Below are positions 1 through 11,644 of a stretch of DNA of 64,000 nt, one piece after another. How positions within the stretch are numbered: position 1 is the stretch's first letter; each line of letters starts with the position of its first letter. Origin of the DNA: Oidiodendron maius Zn. Its lineage: Eukaryota; Ascomycota; Leotiomycetes; Myxotrichaceae. Made by a program: the position numbers and the translations under genes. The DNA is taken from assembly GCA_000827325.1 (NCBI GenBank), contig KN832883.1:785563-849562 (forward strand), in the 5' to 3' direction. The notes beneath the pieces were generated by a model, which saw only the letters and a program-made list of their open reading frames with translations, made no database searches and was not told where the DNA came from.

Positions 1-2708
1 AGCCTCTTCATACCTGCCCTGACTCGAGAATACTAAGCCAAGATGGCTGACGCTATTAAGCGTATCAGGGTGCTCCGGCCCCAGTACTCTCTCTCTTGAA
101 TTAAGCGCCTGCTGGTGCATCACCTCAGCTTCTTCATACTTACCCTGGCTCGAGAATACTGAGCCAAGGTGGCTGACGCTGATGAGTGTATCAGGGTGCT
201 CCGGCCCCAGTACCTTCTTATATCCTTTGAGCACCTGCTGGTGCATCGCCTCGGCCTCTTTATACTTGCCCTGCCTCGACAACACTGAGCCAAGGTTATC
301 GATGCTGGCGAGCGTATAAGGATGCTCCGGCCCCAGTACCTTCTCATGTCCTTTGAGCGCCCGCTGGTGCATCGCCTCGGCCTCTTCATACTTGCCCTGC
401 CTCGACAACACCGAGCCAAGGTTGTCGACGCTGGCGAGCGTAGAAGGATGCTCCACTCCTAGAATGGCTTCTCTTGCCTGTAAAGCACCTTGGCCCATCT
501 CCTTCGCTGTGTCGTAGATTCCCATTTGTTCTGCATACCCTGAAGCCTTAAAAAGGACCGATGCCCACGCCTCTAGTGCCTTGGTATTAATTGGCCGACA
601 CCCTACTACTGCTTGAGCGTGTGGAAACAATGCTTGACACACTGTCCAGTTCTCGTGCTGTCCTACTGGATAACTATTGTCCATAAGTCTTACGTACTTC
701 TCCTTCCATTCCTCCAACTCCTCGTTCAACTCTAGCCACCTCTTTGTAGAGAACTGCACTAGCCGGTGCATCTCGAACTGGCTTCCGCCTACGTTTGCGG
801 TAACTAAAGAGAAGCTCATTAATATGTTTAGGTCATCTTCAAAGTCTAAACTAGCATCGTCGTTTTCTTGGTAGCTGCTATCGAGCAGAGACTCGGGAAT
901 CCCCTGTCGGTCGAATAGACTCATGAGCGATAGTAACCGCGTTGCTGAAGGTCTGACTCTACGGATGTAGGCGAACGATATCTGCCAGGTAGCTATAATA
1001 GAGTTTGACGCTGTGCCGTCCCTGCGAAAGTCTCCGACGTCTGTGTCTAGTAGGTTTGCTCTATCTCGGTCGCCTTTGTGGAGATCCTGCAGATACTTTG
1101 ATACTGTAGCGCGCGGCGCCCTCTGGCCAATATAAGCAGCGGCCTGGGTAATAGCAAGAGGCATATAATCAAGTGCCTGGGCTAGCGCTGCAGCATCGTC
1201 TGGGTCAAAGTCCCCCTGAAGCTTGTTTCGGACTAAGGCTAGAGCATGCTCTTGGTCCATTGGATCGACTCTAACGATATCAGTATAGCTTCCAGTCAGC
1301 CGAAAGGCTACGTCTCGGCTTCGGGAGGTGATAAGGATGGACCCATTTGGAGATTGTGGTAGGAAGTCCGAGAGCGACTCAACTAGCGGATCTAGACTGC
1401 TAGCTAGATTGGTTTGTAGTCTATTATATGGAAGGAAGAAGACGCCTAAATCGTCAGCGTTATCGACGATCATTACCCACCGTCCATTCGACTCATCACA
1501 AAGCCAGCTACGGACAAGCCGTAGAATATCTGCTTTTGGGTCGTCCCACCCATCCATCCTCGTCACCTCAGCAATCCTCCTATAGCCCTCCTTAAACCTC
1601 GCTTGCGTACCTGCGTGCACCCAGAACACCCATGTTGTCGGCGTCCTATCCCGAACCTGGTAGGCATACTCGATGGCAATCTGGGACTTCCTACGTAAGG
1701 GTTAGTTACTATTCAGTGCCAGCCTGCAGCGTCTGGTACCTACCCAACGCCTCCAAGACCAACGAGCGCGGCGCGAGATGCTGGCTTAGAGCATATCTGG
1801 CGTATCTTGTCGAGGCTGTCTCGGTTGATGAAGTCGTCGTCCCGCCGAAAGGGGACTGTTGAGGACGGTGGAGATTTTGGTTGGTGGTCATGTACAACGG
1901 TGACTTGATGTGTCTTCAATCGTTCAGTAGAATTAGAAGCAGCCTGTATTCCAGTCGATAATTCGTCTAGCTGATGTTTCCTTCGACTCTTGTCAACCTC
2001 CTCTTGAAACCTTCCAAATGCATTCTTCGCTCCTTCTCCATAGATAAGAGGCATGTGGATATCAAATATACCTAGCAAGGAATAAGCTTTGTCTTCTTCA
2101 CGCTTGGTTTCACGATTTTCTGCCCATGATATTCGCTCCTCGATACTAAACTCAGATAGAGGAGTTCCCCGAAGAGCCAAAATTGAAATCCCCGTTATCT
2201 CATGAAGGTATCGTTCTAACGATTTCTTATCGCCAAGCCGATTGCCATTTGAGCAAAAGAATTCAACTAATCGTGGAGCAACAAGTTCTTGAAGTGTCCA
2301 GCCGCGGGTGAACCATCGACTCTCCCGGAATGCCGACAGAGATGAATCAACTTGATCGTGGCCGCTTGTTGAGACATCTGACAGATATACGTAGCACCTG
2401 TCTGCATCTCGATACCAGCGGAACATGGAGTTAATAGCTTCTGAAAGCTCAGTATTGTTTGATTTATCAATGCAGCAGGTGTCCACCCAGAAGTATTGCA
2501 GGCCATCACGTGCAGCCTGCTGTCCGCAGAACTGAAGCTTTCTATATCCGGCTTTCGTCTTCCCGCAGCCTTCCATCAAGTCTTTGAAATTAACTTCATC
2601 ATCATCAGTCCCCCAAGTATGCGAAAGTATCGCATACGGTAGTTTGTTGTTGACAATATCCTTGGTTAGGCTGAAATTGCCATTGTCCTTAAGCTCCAAA
2701 AGCCGCAT
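1..2708 (-). CDS. HET / NB-ARC / TPR receptor-like protein (C-terminus off window)
   Basis: Two exons, complement(<1..1690, 1744..2708), about 885 residues visible; the frame is open to the window edge. Residues 1-250 are a HET domain: PYAILSHTWG near 24-33, then FWVDTCCID and WFTRGWTLQELVAP. An NB-ARC ATPase follows, with P-loop GLGGVGKS (about 317-324) split by a 53-bp intron (1691-1743, with a CTAAC branch site), Walker B WVMIVDNADD (about 393-402), GSILITSR, MPLA and a MHRLVQ motif. From about residue 720 there are 42-residue kinesin-light-chain-type TPRs with the core LGPEHPDTL and QGKYEEAE; at least four lie in the window. The family includes fungal NLR-like proteins that trigger incompatibility or cell death after ligand-driven oligomerisation. 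Here this role is inferred from architecture. The near-identical TPR units suggest concerted evolution, as in fast-evolving recognition repeats. Start: first ATG of the HET frame. Confidence 0.93.
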
Positions 2709-4032
2709 TATGGAGTGGTGGCATCGGTAGAGCGGGTATCTCAGGCAAGCAATCTAGATTAAGATCCACATAGCTTAATAACAAGGTTGCTATGGCAAGG
2801 ATGAATCGCGATGTAAGAGTACTAGAGGTGCAACTAGGAACGAGGCGCGAGGTCAGCATCGTGATGGAATTAGCCTCGTGACTTAGTCTAACTTACTACC
2901 TGGCATATCACTAAGTTATTAGTAATTGCATTGTAAAATCATGCAATTCAACTTTATAATATATGGTGTGTGACTATCGAACTGACTTCAATGGAACCGG
3001 CAAGAAATGCCGAGTCGAAATTTGCGAAATCTGTGACTGCTAGACCTTACCCTTGAAATATAACGCGCCTTGTATTTAAAACCTATCCAGTTGCTATAAT
3101 CTTATACTCAACTAGTCACTATTAATGAAGTCGAAATTTTGTGCCTTGTAAGTATGATTAAGATATAGAAATTTTAAAATTTAGTCTGTAAGTTGTTTTC
3201 CTAAGCAGTACATATCTCTTAATAAATTAGCTAATTAACAAATTCTAAAGGAGAAAAGGTAAAGTTAGGAATTAGACTATAATATAAAGACAGTAAGATA
3301 GCTACAAAAGTGTCGTTATATTTTTCGTTGAGATACTCGCATTCGAATTAGGTTTGTCAGTTGTACTACGGGATTTTCGCTTCACAGGGATGGGGAATTA
3401 GATTCGGGGGGGTTGGTCGCTTCTTTCAGGTGTCACGTAACCATCCAACTCTCCTCCCGCACCCTAACCGGCTACAACGACACTTTGAGCCTTAGGCATA
3501 AGTTAACTTGCGGCCACGGACAGGATAATATAAAATTTAGGGGTGTGCTTATACCTCCAGAGCTGACTGCTCAGGGCGGGAATAATTCCCATAAAACATT
3601 GCTATATACACATTCCCCATGTTATTATCCCCCATCAATACACTGCTCTCTTTCTATTTTCTAATTCGATTTCTTGACACATATTCTAGCGCAGAAAGCA
3701 CCCTTTCCCCTCGAATCAGTAGTGATACGGTCTTCTGCTACCGATATATCAAATATAAGGGTATAAGAAGGCTTGTATCTGACACTCGCGGAGCCAATAT
3801 AGGCCGAATGACTCACCGGTAACACCGCACAACGGCATTAGCACATATCATACTACGTACATACGTAAGGTGGGTGGGAGTTGGCTAACCGAACGATTAC
3901 CTATAGCCATCTCTCTCACCATTGCATTTCCGGCGTTTTCTTCCCTCTCTTGCATTAGTATTCTGCTTCCACACCAGCCGTGGCCTCTATTCCTCCTGCA
4001 CTAGTACCCAACCCGTCTGATTCGGGTTCACC
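2709..4032. other. Intergenic, partly AT-rich
   Basis: No supportable gene. About 2880-3340 is strongly A+T-rich, with short open frames only. It may hold the divergent promoters of the HET/NB-ARC gene and the acetyltransferase. Confidence 0.5.
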
Positions 4033-4750
4033 ATGGACGAAGTTACAACCGCCTTCGCCAATGCATACCGGTCCAAGCGACTCGTCTATCGAGACATCGA
4101 GAACACTGATGCTGACAAAGAGTTGTTACACTGGTTTGGTCCTGCCAACCACGTCAACTGGGGGCTTCTCAGTGGACGTCTCTTCAGAGATGTATCTAAG
4201 AAGGCAAACTTCGATGAACTTGGCAAGATACTGGAGTCGGGTTTACTTCTAAAGGTTCTCATTTGCCTTCCTACGGCCCCGGGAGAAGAGGTAGGAGAAC
4301 TAACCAAACTCGGTTTGGGCGCAAGAGCGGCCAAGGAGAGAGAGGCCGCAACACCGATAGGGAGCCTGTCGTTGTCCGCGCCTCGTGAAGGGTTTCATCA
4401 AGCTCCTACTACCACCGTGGGTCTTTGCATTGGAGAAGAATATCAGAACAAGGCTCGTCACATGAAGTACACGCGAAATAGGAATACGAATGCTAATCCA
4501 CTGCGAGCAGGGATACGGCGCTGAAGCTATAAGCTGGGCCGTGGACTGGGCCTTCAAATTTGCAAATGTGCACAAGGTGGAGATTTCCACAGCGAGCTAT
4601 AATGAGAGAGCCAGTCACTTATATCAGAAGATTGGCTTCAGCTTGGAAGGCAGGAAGCGTGAGGTAATTTATGTTAATCGCAAATATTACGATGAGATAG
4701 AGTTCGGCATGCTGGAGAGCGAGTGGAAAAAATTGAGGGGACTAGAGTAA
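4033..4750 (+). CDS. GNAT-family N-acetyltransferase
   Basis: Two exons, join(4033..4452, 4511..4750), 219 residues, close to the usual size of the family. The N-terminus (SKRLVYRDIENTDADKELL) and the C-terminus (NERASHLYQKIGF, then REVIYVNRKYYDEIEFGMLE) match fungal RimJ/RimL-like acetyltransferases, which move an acetyl group from acetyl-CoA to an amine. The acetyl-CoA loop YQNKGYGAEA appears only when 4453-4510 is removed. This gives a 58-bp intron with a GC donor (GCTCGT) and an AG acceptor after a GCTAATC branch-like site. Without splicing the frame stops at 4524. Substrate unknown. The model rests on the conserved motif; a decayed donor in a pseudogene is the alternative. Confidence 0.82.
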
Positions 4751-5479
4751 GGTTAAGAAAACTGGAAGGGAAACTATTAAGTCATGTGTAGAGCACACGC
4801 AGAACCTGTTGCACCTTCTCAATATACAGATTGTTGTTGGATATTGGTGCTTCAGGCCTCGCCTATTAGGACACGTTGTATTATCAGCATTCCTTTTAGC
4901 ATTCTTAGTAAGGGTCCTGTCTATATATACAGGGCGCTGGTATACTGTAGCTTAGGCAGCTGAGTCTAATGTCAACCATTGCCCGTAAATCCCACGACCT
5001 CCCGGACGCCATTAGCTCAGACCGAGTCCAAACGACGCTTTGCCCGTAACCAGCGTTTCCGTCAAAACTGCCGCACTGGAGATTGGACTCTTTACGTTAT
5101 TGATACGGTCGAACTTCCGGGAACAACTCAAGTCTTCAGACTTAGTGACTTAGCAGAGAAGTTGAGCTTGGACATTCCTGAAGTTGCTAAGCAACATATT
5201 CACCCAATCCATCTCTCTCTCTGAGAAACTCAACTCTTGGTACTGCGGAAGCCAGATGGAGGTCCGAAGTGTTAACCACAGGCCCATCTTGAGGAGACCT
5301 CTTGCGTACCAGATATCCCCTTCAGCCATCCCAATCAACTTTTCCTGTGAAAGAGCAGATAGCTCAGACTCAAACGATCAAACTTTTCCTGTGAAACAAG
5401 CAGATAACTCACACTCTCCTCTCGCCCTCTCCACCGCACCCCCCATGCCAAGCCCCAGACGACCCCCCTTCCCTCCCAC
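4751..5479. other. Intergenic
   Basis: No recognisable gene. Pyrimidine-rich around 5400-5480, next to the 3' end of the glyoxalase-fold gene. Confidence 0.5.
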
Positions 5480-6000
5480 TTACTCCTCCTTCGCCACGCT
5501 CTCATCCATCCACATCAGCTCCCACACGTGACCGTCCAGATCCTCAAAGCTGCGTCCATACATGTTCGGCGTCTCGGGGAGCGACGTGGGGTTGGCGCGG
5601 CCGCCGTGCTCCGCAGCCGTGGCGAGGATGCTATCGACATCCTCGCGTTTGTCAACCGACAGGCACAGTAGCACCTCCGAGACCTTCTTCGGGTCGGCGA
5701 TGGTCTTCTCCTTGGGCTTGAAGCCCTTGAAGACGTCCGGGAGCATAATCATCACGTGGATGGCTTCGCTGAAGACCACTGTGTGGGAGAGGGGGTGTTA
5801 GTTATCGTAGAGGAGGATTGAAGGGGTAGGATTTATGAAGGTTCACTTGGCAGAGGGGGGAGGGAAGGGGAGGAGCGCTCACTGCAGCTGGTGGTATCGT
5901 TGCTGTACGTCTCGTTCTTCTTAGCGCCGATGGCTGTGTAGAAGGCAGTTGCGGCGACGATGTCGCTGACGCAGAGGTTGACGAAGATCATTCGAGTCAT
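5480..6000 (-). CDS. VOC / glyoxalase-fold protein
   Basis: Two exons, complement(5480..5778, 5883..6000), 138 residues. The 104-bp intron (GTGAGC donor, ACAG acceptor) joins NDTTSC to MVFSEAIHVM in frame. The pattern is that of small stand-alone vicinal-oxygen-chelate proteins: first beta strand MIFVNLCVSDIVAATAFY, and near the end YGRSFEDLDGHVWELMWMD, whose DGH and E are typical metal-site positions. Such proteins range from glyoxalases to fosfomycin- or bleomycin-resistance-like binders; substrate unknown. The start is the ATG just before the first strand; the longer upstream frame begins with a non-ATG codon. A cytosolic enzyme is likely, with no signal peptide seen. Confidence 0.88.
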
Positions 6001-6230
6001 GGTGACGAATTGAGATCCTTGACTGCGGAAGATGCTGTGGAAGCTAAAGGGCTGTTTCAAAGTTGACAGCTGGGACGATTTGGATCGAAGTAGGTCACGT
6101 AAGGTCAATTGGATAGATAGATTGTTGATTGCAAAGTCAATTGGGCTGATGGATTGATGGATTGCTAACTGCTCAGTGCTCAGTGCTCTGCTTTCCAGAC
6201 GTGGCCAGAGACGGGAACCTTCGCAGTCTA

Positions 6231-6260
6231 CAATAAGCGATCAGAACTAAAGGCCAGGTC
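6231..6260 (+). repeat. Left terminal inverted repeat of the Tc1/mariner element
   Basis: Begins CAATAAGCGATCAGAACTAA right after the TA at 6229-6230 and matches the right end in reverse complement. Confidence 0.9.
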
Positions 6261-6983
6261 GCGTAAAACCGCGACTTCTCGCGTTTGACACCCTTTATTC
6301 CTCTATACATTTTCAATGTTATTATGCCACCACAACGCACTGTATTAGGTTCAATTGATCCTAATAGGACAAGAGGTAAAGACCTTTCACCTTACCTACA
6401 TGGGAAGCTTGTTGGGGCAGCAAATGCTGGCCAATCGTATGCATCAATTCAGGCTGAATATGGGGTCTTGTGCAGTGCTTTACGAGGGTCCATTGCCCAA
6501 GACCATACACGACCAGAAGGACTCTCAGCAAAGAAGTCAGGATGTCCTGCAACGTATTCGATATAAGACGAGCGATTAATGCTGCGAAATTTACGATTAT
6601 TCCCGAAATCAACCTTTGATGAGCGCCGGGAGGAAAGTGGGGTTGGAATGAGCAACTCTACTATTAAACGACTTGCAAAGAAGCATGGTCTTCATTATTG
6701 GCGTATAAAGAAACGACCAGAACTTATAGAGGAACATGCAGCCGAGAGGCTACTCTGGTACAAATGTCGAGCGTACTGGGGTGTAGAAGAGTGGAAAATA
6801 TATATATAGAGTGATAAGTGTTCTGCAGAGCGAGGGCGGGGCAAACTTATCGAATAGGTATTTGGATATCGCAATGACAAATAGAAGCCATCACACGTTA
6901 TAACATATAAGAAGGGAAAGGATTTACGAGTCATAGTCTGGGCAGCATTTTGGGGCTCTGGAAACAGGACGCCACTATATATA

Positions 6984-7415
6984 ATGGAACGAGACTTTGA
7001 GTCAAAGAAGAATAGGTTCTTGGCCAACTCTTATATTGAAGTACTTGATGCATATACTCAATATATGAATAATGACCTTGTTTTTGTACAAGATAATGCT
7101 TCTATTCATATGGTATATAAAGTTACAGATTGGTTTAAGGAACAGCATGTTCGAATAACAGATTGGCCACCCTACTCGCCAGACCTTAATCCAATTAAAA
7201 ATATATGGCATGCAATGAAGTATCTAGCACTGAAAATGTTCCCTGAGATTATGAATGGTAAGGGGACATCAGAAGAGGATATAATACAAGTGGAAGAGTG
7301 CTTAAAAGCAGCATGGAAAGCATTGCCTAATAGTTTATTTGAGGGGTATATTGAGAGTATGAAAAGGAGGGTAGAAATGTATATTAAGGCTGAGGGCTGG
7401 TATACTAAGTATTAG
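6984..7415 (+). pseudogene. Tc1/mariner transposase, catalytic C-terminal part
   Basis: A 143-codon frame with the second catalytic aspartate in VQDNASIH and the usual WPPYSPDLNPI block. The third catalytic residue of DD34E enzymes, expected 35 residues after that aspartate in NPIENxW, is lysine here (NPIKNIW). A GAA-to-AAA transition would explain it. The upstream coding parts are frameshifted and carry stops, for example at the TA-repeat near 6800. The copy cannot move itself. Confidence 0.88.
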
Positions 7416-7565
7416 GGGTTAGATTTCAAAAAAAGAAGTCGGTAGTGCTTTAGACATTATATAGATGCTTCTTTACATCTATTTGTATAGTAATTATAAG
7501 GGGTTTTAATATAGAGGGCATAATAAATATATTCTGAGCATATTAGAGAGTCTCGCTTAAATCCT

Positions 7566-7595
7566 GACTTGGCCTTTAGTTCTGACCGTTTATTG
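7566..7595 (-). repeat. Right terminal inverted repeat of the Tc1/mariner element
   Basis: Its reverse complement begins CAATAAACGGTCAGAACTAA. It is followed by the TA duplication at 7596-7597. Confidence 0.9.
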
Positions 7596-7597
7596 TA

Positions 7598-8289
7598 TTT
7601 ATCTTCGTCCCGTCGAACTGCCCCGGACTCGATTTCCCGCCTCCCTTTGTTCACTTTATCGTTGAGAAGAAAACATTCCAAAGGTGCCGTCAGCGGTCCA
7701 ACTCCCTACCCGAACCCGACTTGGCCAGCGCCCGCCAACTCGCACCCGAAGAAGCCCTATCCCAGGCAACCACCACCAATTGTGCTTGATCGTGCATTGG
7801 CGTGAGGGCGTCGACGGCTGGATTTCCAGGCAGCAGAGGGGATCTGCGTAGGGTTTTGAGTTTCGCGCTCTGCGCGGTCAGTGACTACGACAGTGTCTAG
7901 TTGCAGTCGCGGGTGTGTGGTTGGACAATGCCTTGCCGCGCCCAAGATAACGACCGTAAATATCACCTGCGATGTGTCATTCGCGATGCGCCAACTTGAC
8001 ACGTCTGCACGTGCGCCGCACTACCCACAGTTTGAGGGGTTTTGGGCCTCAATTGTCCGCTCCGGATTCTCGCGATCAATTGATAAGGAGGATGTGAGGG
8101 GCGTATTGTGGAAAAGTAAGACCGTCCGACGGCTATGGATTGGGAATCATTGTGCGTCACTATCTGCATTGGCATCGCAATGCGATTGAAAGCGGCAGCA
8201 AAAACGGTCCACTGCCAGCATAATCCGGGTGTACCTGCCGAATCGAATACATCTACGCAGCTTTTGATATCTATCACAGCATGTGTCTA
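7598..8289. other. Intergenic, no gene recognised
   Basis: Several short overlapping frames on both strands, none with a recognisable family or splice-supported extension. Confidence 0.45.
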
Positions 8290-8380
8290 AAAGAGCAGGT
8301 GCATGCACGCCAAGCTCAAGTGTATTCTTCTTATTGATGCAGCAGGTATCTACCCAGAAGTATTCAAGCCCACTTCCTCC
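8290..8380 (-). pseudogene. Scrap of a HET domain
   Basis: On the minus strand the frame reads GLEYFWVDTCCINKKN, almost the same as LQYFWVDTCCIDKSN of the HET gene at the left edge. Neither side continues as a HET domain, so this is a short relic of a duplicated or rearranged gene. The motif is specific enough to name the family; the boundaries are approximate. Confidence 0.55.
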
Positions 8381-9160
8381 ACCTAGCGTTGTTCACGGTC
8401 TTGCTTCTGTCTTTGCCTATATGGCGACGGCGTATGACATAGCGCGCTCTGGCTGCCACAACACTGAGAATACCGTTTTAGCATTATAATAGTACCTGGA
8501 TATCTATATCTAATCGTTTTATGAGTTTAAAAGGTAGAAAAAGCTTGATGGTGGTGTTGCAAGTCCAGGGGTCTATTATAGTGTCAAAGAAGGGTCTTCC
8601 GTAAATTCAAGGGGCGGCAACGATGTGGTTATAATTTTCGGAATTGATACGTCAGGAGTGTTCGGGAGAAGTATGTAATACAACTGAAATAAAAATAAAA
8701 TAAATTTTTATATGTTTGCAAGTTTTAAGTCGCTTGAACTCGAAGTACCTACGTTTTGTCTCGTTACAGGGTGCGTCTCAGGTCGCAGGAACAGACTTTA
8801 CAGTTATCATAGACCGAATTCTTATAGAGAAATAGCTAAATAATAATAATAACAAACTAACTATAGCTTTCTATATTCGCGAGGGAGAGATTTGAGACCT
8901 AAACAATATATTCGTCTCGGCATGGTGGGTTTGTCGCCACCTAGGACGGACGTTAGCTATAATAAATCACACATTCCATATAACTCCAGGCAAAACAATC
9001 TTCCGTCGGGTGACTAATGTATTTCCCCGTCATTTAATATCCGTGGATAGTAGTAGGTTTCACGACGCCAAAAGATAATCTAACTCCCTAGCAGCCGTCG
9101 AGCATTGTGACCAGCACCTCGCTCTAACTAGTTGATGCAAGTAGCATACCGCGCATCGTC
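8381..9160. other. AT-rich gene-free stretch
   Basis: No gene seen. High A+T, especially 8490-9000, like other decayed tracts here. It lies downstream of the lysozyme-like gene. Confidence 0.5.
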
Positions 9161-10073
9161 TCACGAGCAGCTCTTTGAATTAGCATTGACCCAGCCAGTC
9201 ATTCTATTTGCAATATCTGAAACGTATGACGCTGTCGCGCCCATTTTGTTGTTTAAGTCGCTTTTGTCAACTTCTCCAGAATTATAATATCTTGCCGCCT
9301 GGCACTTCAGTCAGTTACTGAAACATACCAACAAAGTAATAGATTTTAAGAGGCTTACCTCATAAATATTTCCATATATGTTAATGCCTTGAACAAGACC
9401 AGAGCCATAAGGTGTCCCTTGTGTACCATCAACAACCATTTGAGTGACACTTGCTTGCTGCTCATCTGCGCTTTTTGAGTTTCCAACGAAAGAAGTTCCA
9501 TTGGCGCTCTGCATGATTCCAGGGTTGGTTTGGCCATTATTAGTAGAGCCAACGTTAACGCAACCGACTGACTATAGATAGATTAGCTCTCGGTCTCCAG
9601 CCGCTTCATTACAAAACAAACCTCTTGCATAACGGTGGCAAGGATATATCTAGGATCAACTAGAGACGCCTTAGAAACCTCTATAATAGCATTATATATA
9701 TATCCGGTTTGATCGTCGGTATCCGCTGTAGAGCCAACGCCGCCACACTGGCTCTTCATCGATGCCTTGTTAGAATTGAACATGTCGGTAAATGAAACCC
9801 ATTTGCTTTTGTCAGGAAAGTTCTGCCATCCCCCATTGTAGCAGGTATAGCTATCACTACCGGCAACGCCAGCACTGAGGTCGGCATTGTTGTTACCCGC
9901 TCCTGAGCTGAAGGCTGCCTGGCTGGTGACCTGGGCACTTGAAGGTCCCGAGTTTGAGCTTGCTGTTGGGATTGCTAACGTTAGGCCGCTGGCCATTAAC
10001 AAAGTAAGATATATTTTTGACTGCAAAAGAATTAGATATATTTTGCAAATCACTTGGAATGACATACCGTCAT
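9161..10073 (-). CDS. Secreted lysozyme / SLT-like fold protein
   Basis: Four exons, complement(9161..9298, 9359..9571, 9622..10020, 10068..10073), 251 residues. The first exon holds only two codons (ATG ACG); splicing it to exon 2 gives a clear signal peptide, TSKIYLTLLMASGLTLA. The mature part has YTCYNGGWQNFP, then ILATVMQE joined to SVGCVNVGSTNNGQTNPGIMQ, and ends AARYYNSG ... SYVSDIANRMTGWV. The QES...NPGxMQ pattern resembles the catalytic Glu and active-site loop of lytic transglycosylases and goose-type lysozymes, and the arrangement matches a family of secreted fungal proteins of lysozyme-like fold. Cleavage of peptidoglycan or a related glycan outside the cell is inferred. Introns are 47, 50 and 60 bp, each with standard ends and a branch-like site. 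Confidence 0.85.
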
Positions 10074-11644
10074 GTTAGAAAGTGGGACTGTTTGGCAGTA
10101 GGAATAGAGTCGCAGGCGGTAATTGAGCAGAACTAATAAATGAGATGAGATTGTCTTGGCATTTGAAGAGACGGAAGTGGCCTTATATAACTGCTTCTGT
10201 ATTCCCCTACGATCTGGGGTCGGCAACATCGTGGGAAATCCATCTTCCGAACAATAAGACTGTAGGATCTTGGTGGCTTGTGGCTGGTGTAAGAATGAAT
10301 CCATCCATGAATAACTTCGGGTTAGTACCACGTGACTATCTCGCTTAAGCTCCTGGGCGTAGGATTAGGGATTGGTGGTCCAACACACTTAGGTGAGATT
10401 GATTGCTATGATAGGCTGAAATTGTTTACGTGAGATTTTGTTGCTTTGTGTAAATCCCCTTTCACGATCCCTATTTTGAATCCCGCTCCTCGGCCGTCCT
10501 TCAGGACTGTAATGCGCAAAATTTACAGAGAAAGGCAACTTGATGTTGGCAATCCGCCTTACAATGCTCTCCAGAGTCTTTATGAGTCTCAGAATAATAT
10601 TCCCAACACTGAAATATATCACGAACAGGAACACGTAGGATCGAGCTTAGGCTTTCTGTTGCGGTATCCCGGAAGCTAGTCCAGTTTCAGTGCTGAGTAA
10701 CCAACTCAAATGATGATACTTGAGCTCTGAATACTAATATTATAGACTGTGTGAAGGAGTACATGTTAAGGATGCTGAAACCACTTGATTTGAGTTATTT
10801 GAGACTGTATTTGGAATTCTAGTCCTGTCACGAAGTATAAAGGTGGTGGTTGAACCCACCCTTAGAAAATACAGAGCATTATTACCTGAAAATACGAGCC
10901 TATCACGTGCACCTACACTAAGCCCCACTCGACGCAACACTTTCTCACCAGCAACAGAACCTCTACACGTAGAGTTGATGTTTGCCACGAACAATCTAAA
11001 GTGAGATTCACGATCTGGAGCCTGAGATGATTCGCATAGTCTTGACATGCGAGCACATTTGAATTATAACGGTAAGCTTACATCTGCACCATTTCCATTC
11101 CTTCCCAAATATAATCTTGCCGTTATGACTTCCGAGACATACTCTCGCTCGCCAGCCCCACATAAATATATCCCAGGAAGTGGATATTCACTACCACCGA
11201 TGCTGAAGCAGGCAGTAATGCCTTGAGACATCCGAATCCGCGATAAATGGATGTCTCGAGAGTACGCTTAGATTTCGGAGAAAATAGTCCAGCTGCATCG
11301 GCTATTGGCGCTGATGTCAAGGCTAAGAGGCTATTGTTGTGACAGCCATAGCGAAGACACTCTACCCGACTTCCCAATATGGCAAAGGTACTTTCCACAT
11401 ATCCTTGTTACTCATATGAATAATCCGTTAATGTGCAATTGGCTCTTGCAAACTATGAAAATTTGCACGCTTCATATTCCTAATACGATTTTGACGAAAT
11501 GTCATGCCGCCTGACTTTGGTCTGGTCTCCGCAAGGGAAAGCTGAAATGCTACAGATACGGTGCTTCGGAACCGTGCTTAAGCAGTCGATTATATATTTC
11601 CCAATACCTCGTCAAGATACCTGCCAACTGAATTACGCCGATTT
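10074..11644. other. Intergenic, no gene recognised
   Basis: Short frames on both strands (longest about 100 codons at 10740-11048, minus) with no recognisable motif or splice continuation. Contains the promoter of the lysozyme-like gene. Confidence 0.45.

Larger units (their letters stand above)
6231..7595 (+). mobile_element. Tc1/mariner DNA transposon, complete ends, dead transposase
   Basis: A 1365-bp element with terminal inverted repeats. The left end (6231-6260, begins CAATAAGCGATCAGAAC) and the reverse complement of the right end (7566-7595, begins CAATAAACGGTCAGAAC) agree at about 27 of 30 bases. A TA dinucleotide flanks each end (6229-6230 and 7596-7597), the Tc1/mariner target duplication. 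Inside are three transposase pieces in different frames: an N-terminal DNA-binding part starting MPPQRTVLGSIDPNRTRG at 6324, a middle part at 6579-6809, and the C-terminal catalytic part at 6984-7415. All TIR mismatches are G/A transitions, which fits RIP-like decay. Confidence 0.93.

Noticed and set aside
120-419. Minus-strand 99-codon frame (RGRASMKRPRRCTS repeats)
   Set aside because: It is the out-of-frame shadow of the 126-bp TPR units; the TPR frame has clear domain motifs and is open over the whole stretch.
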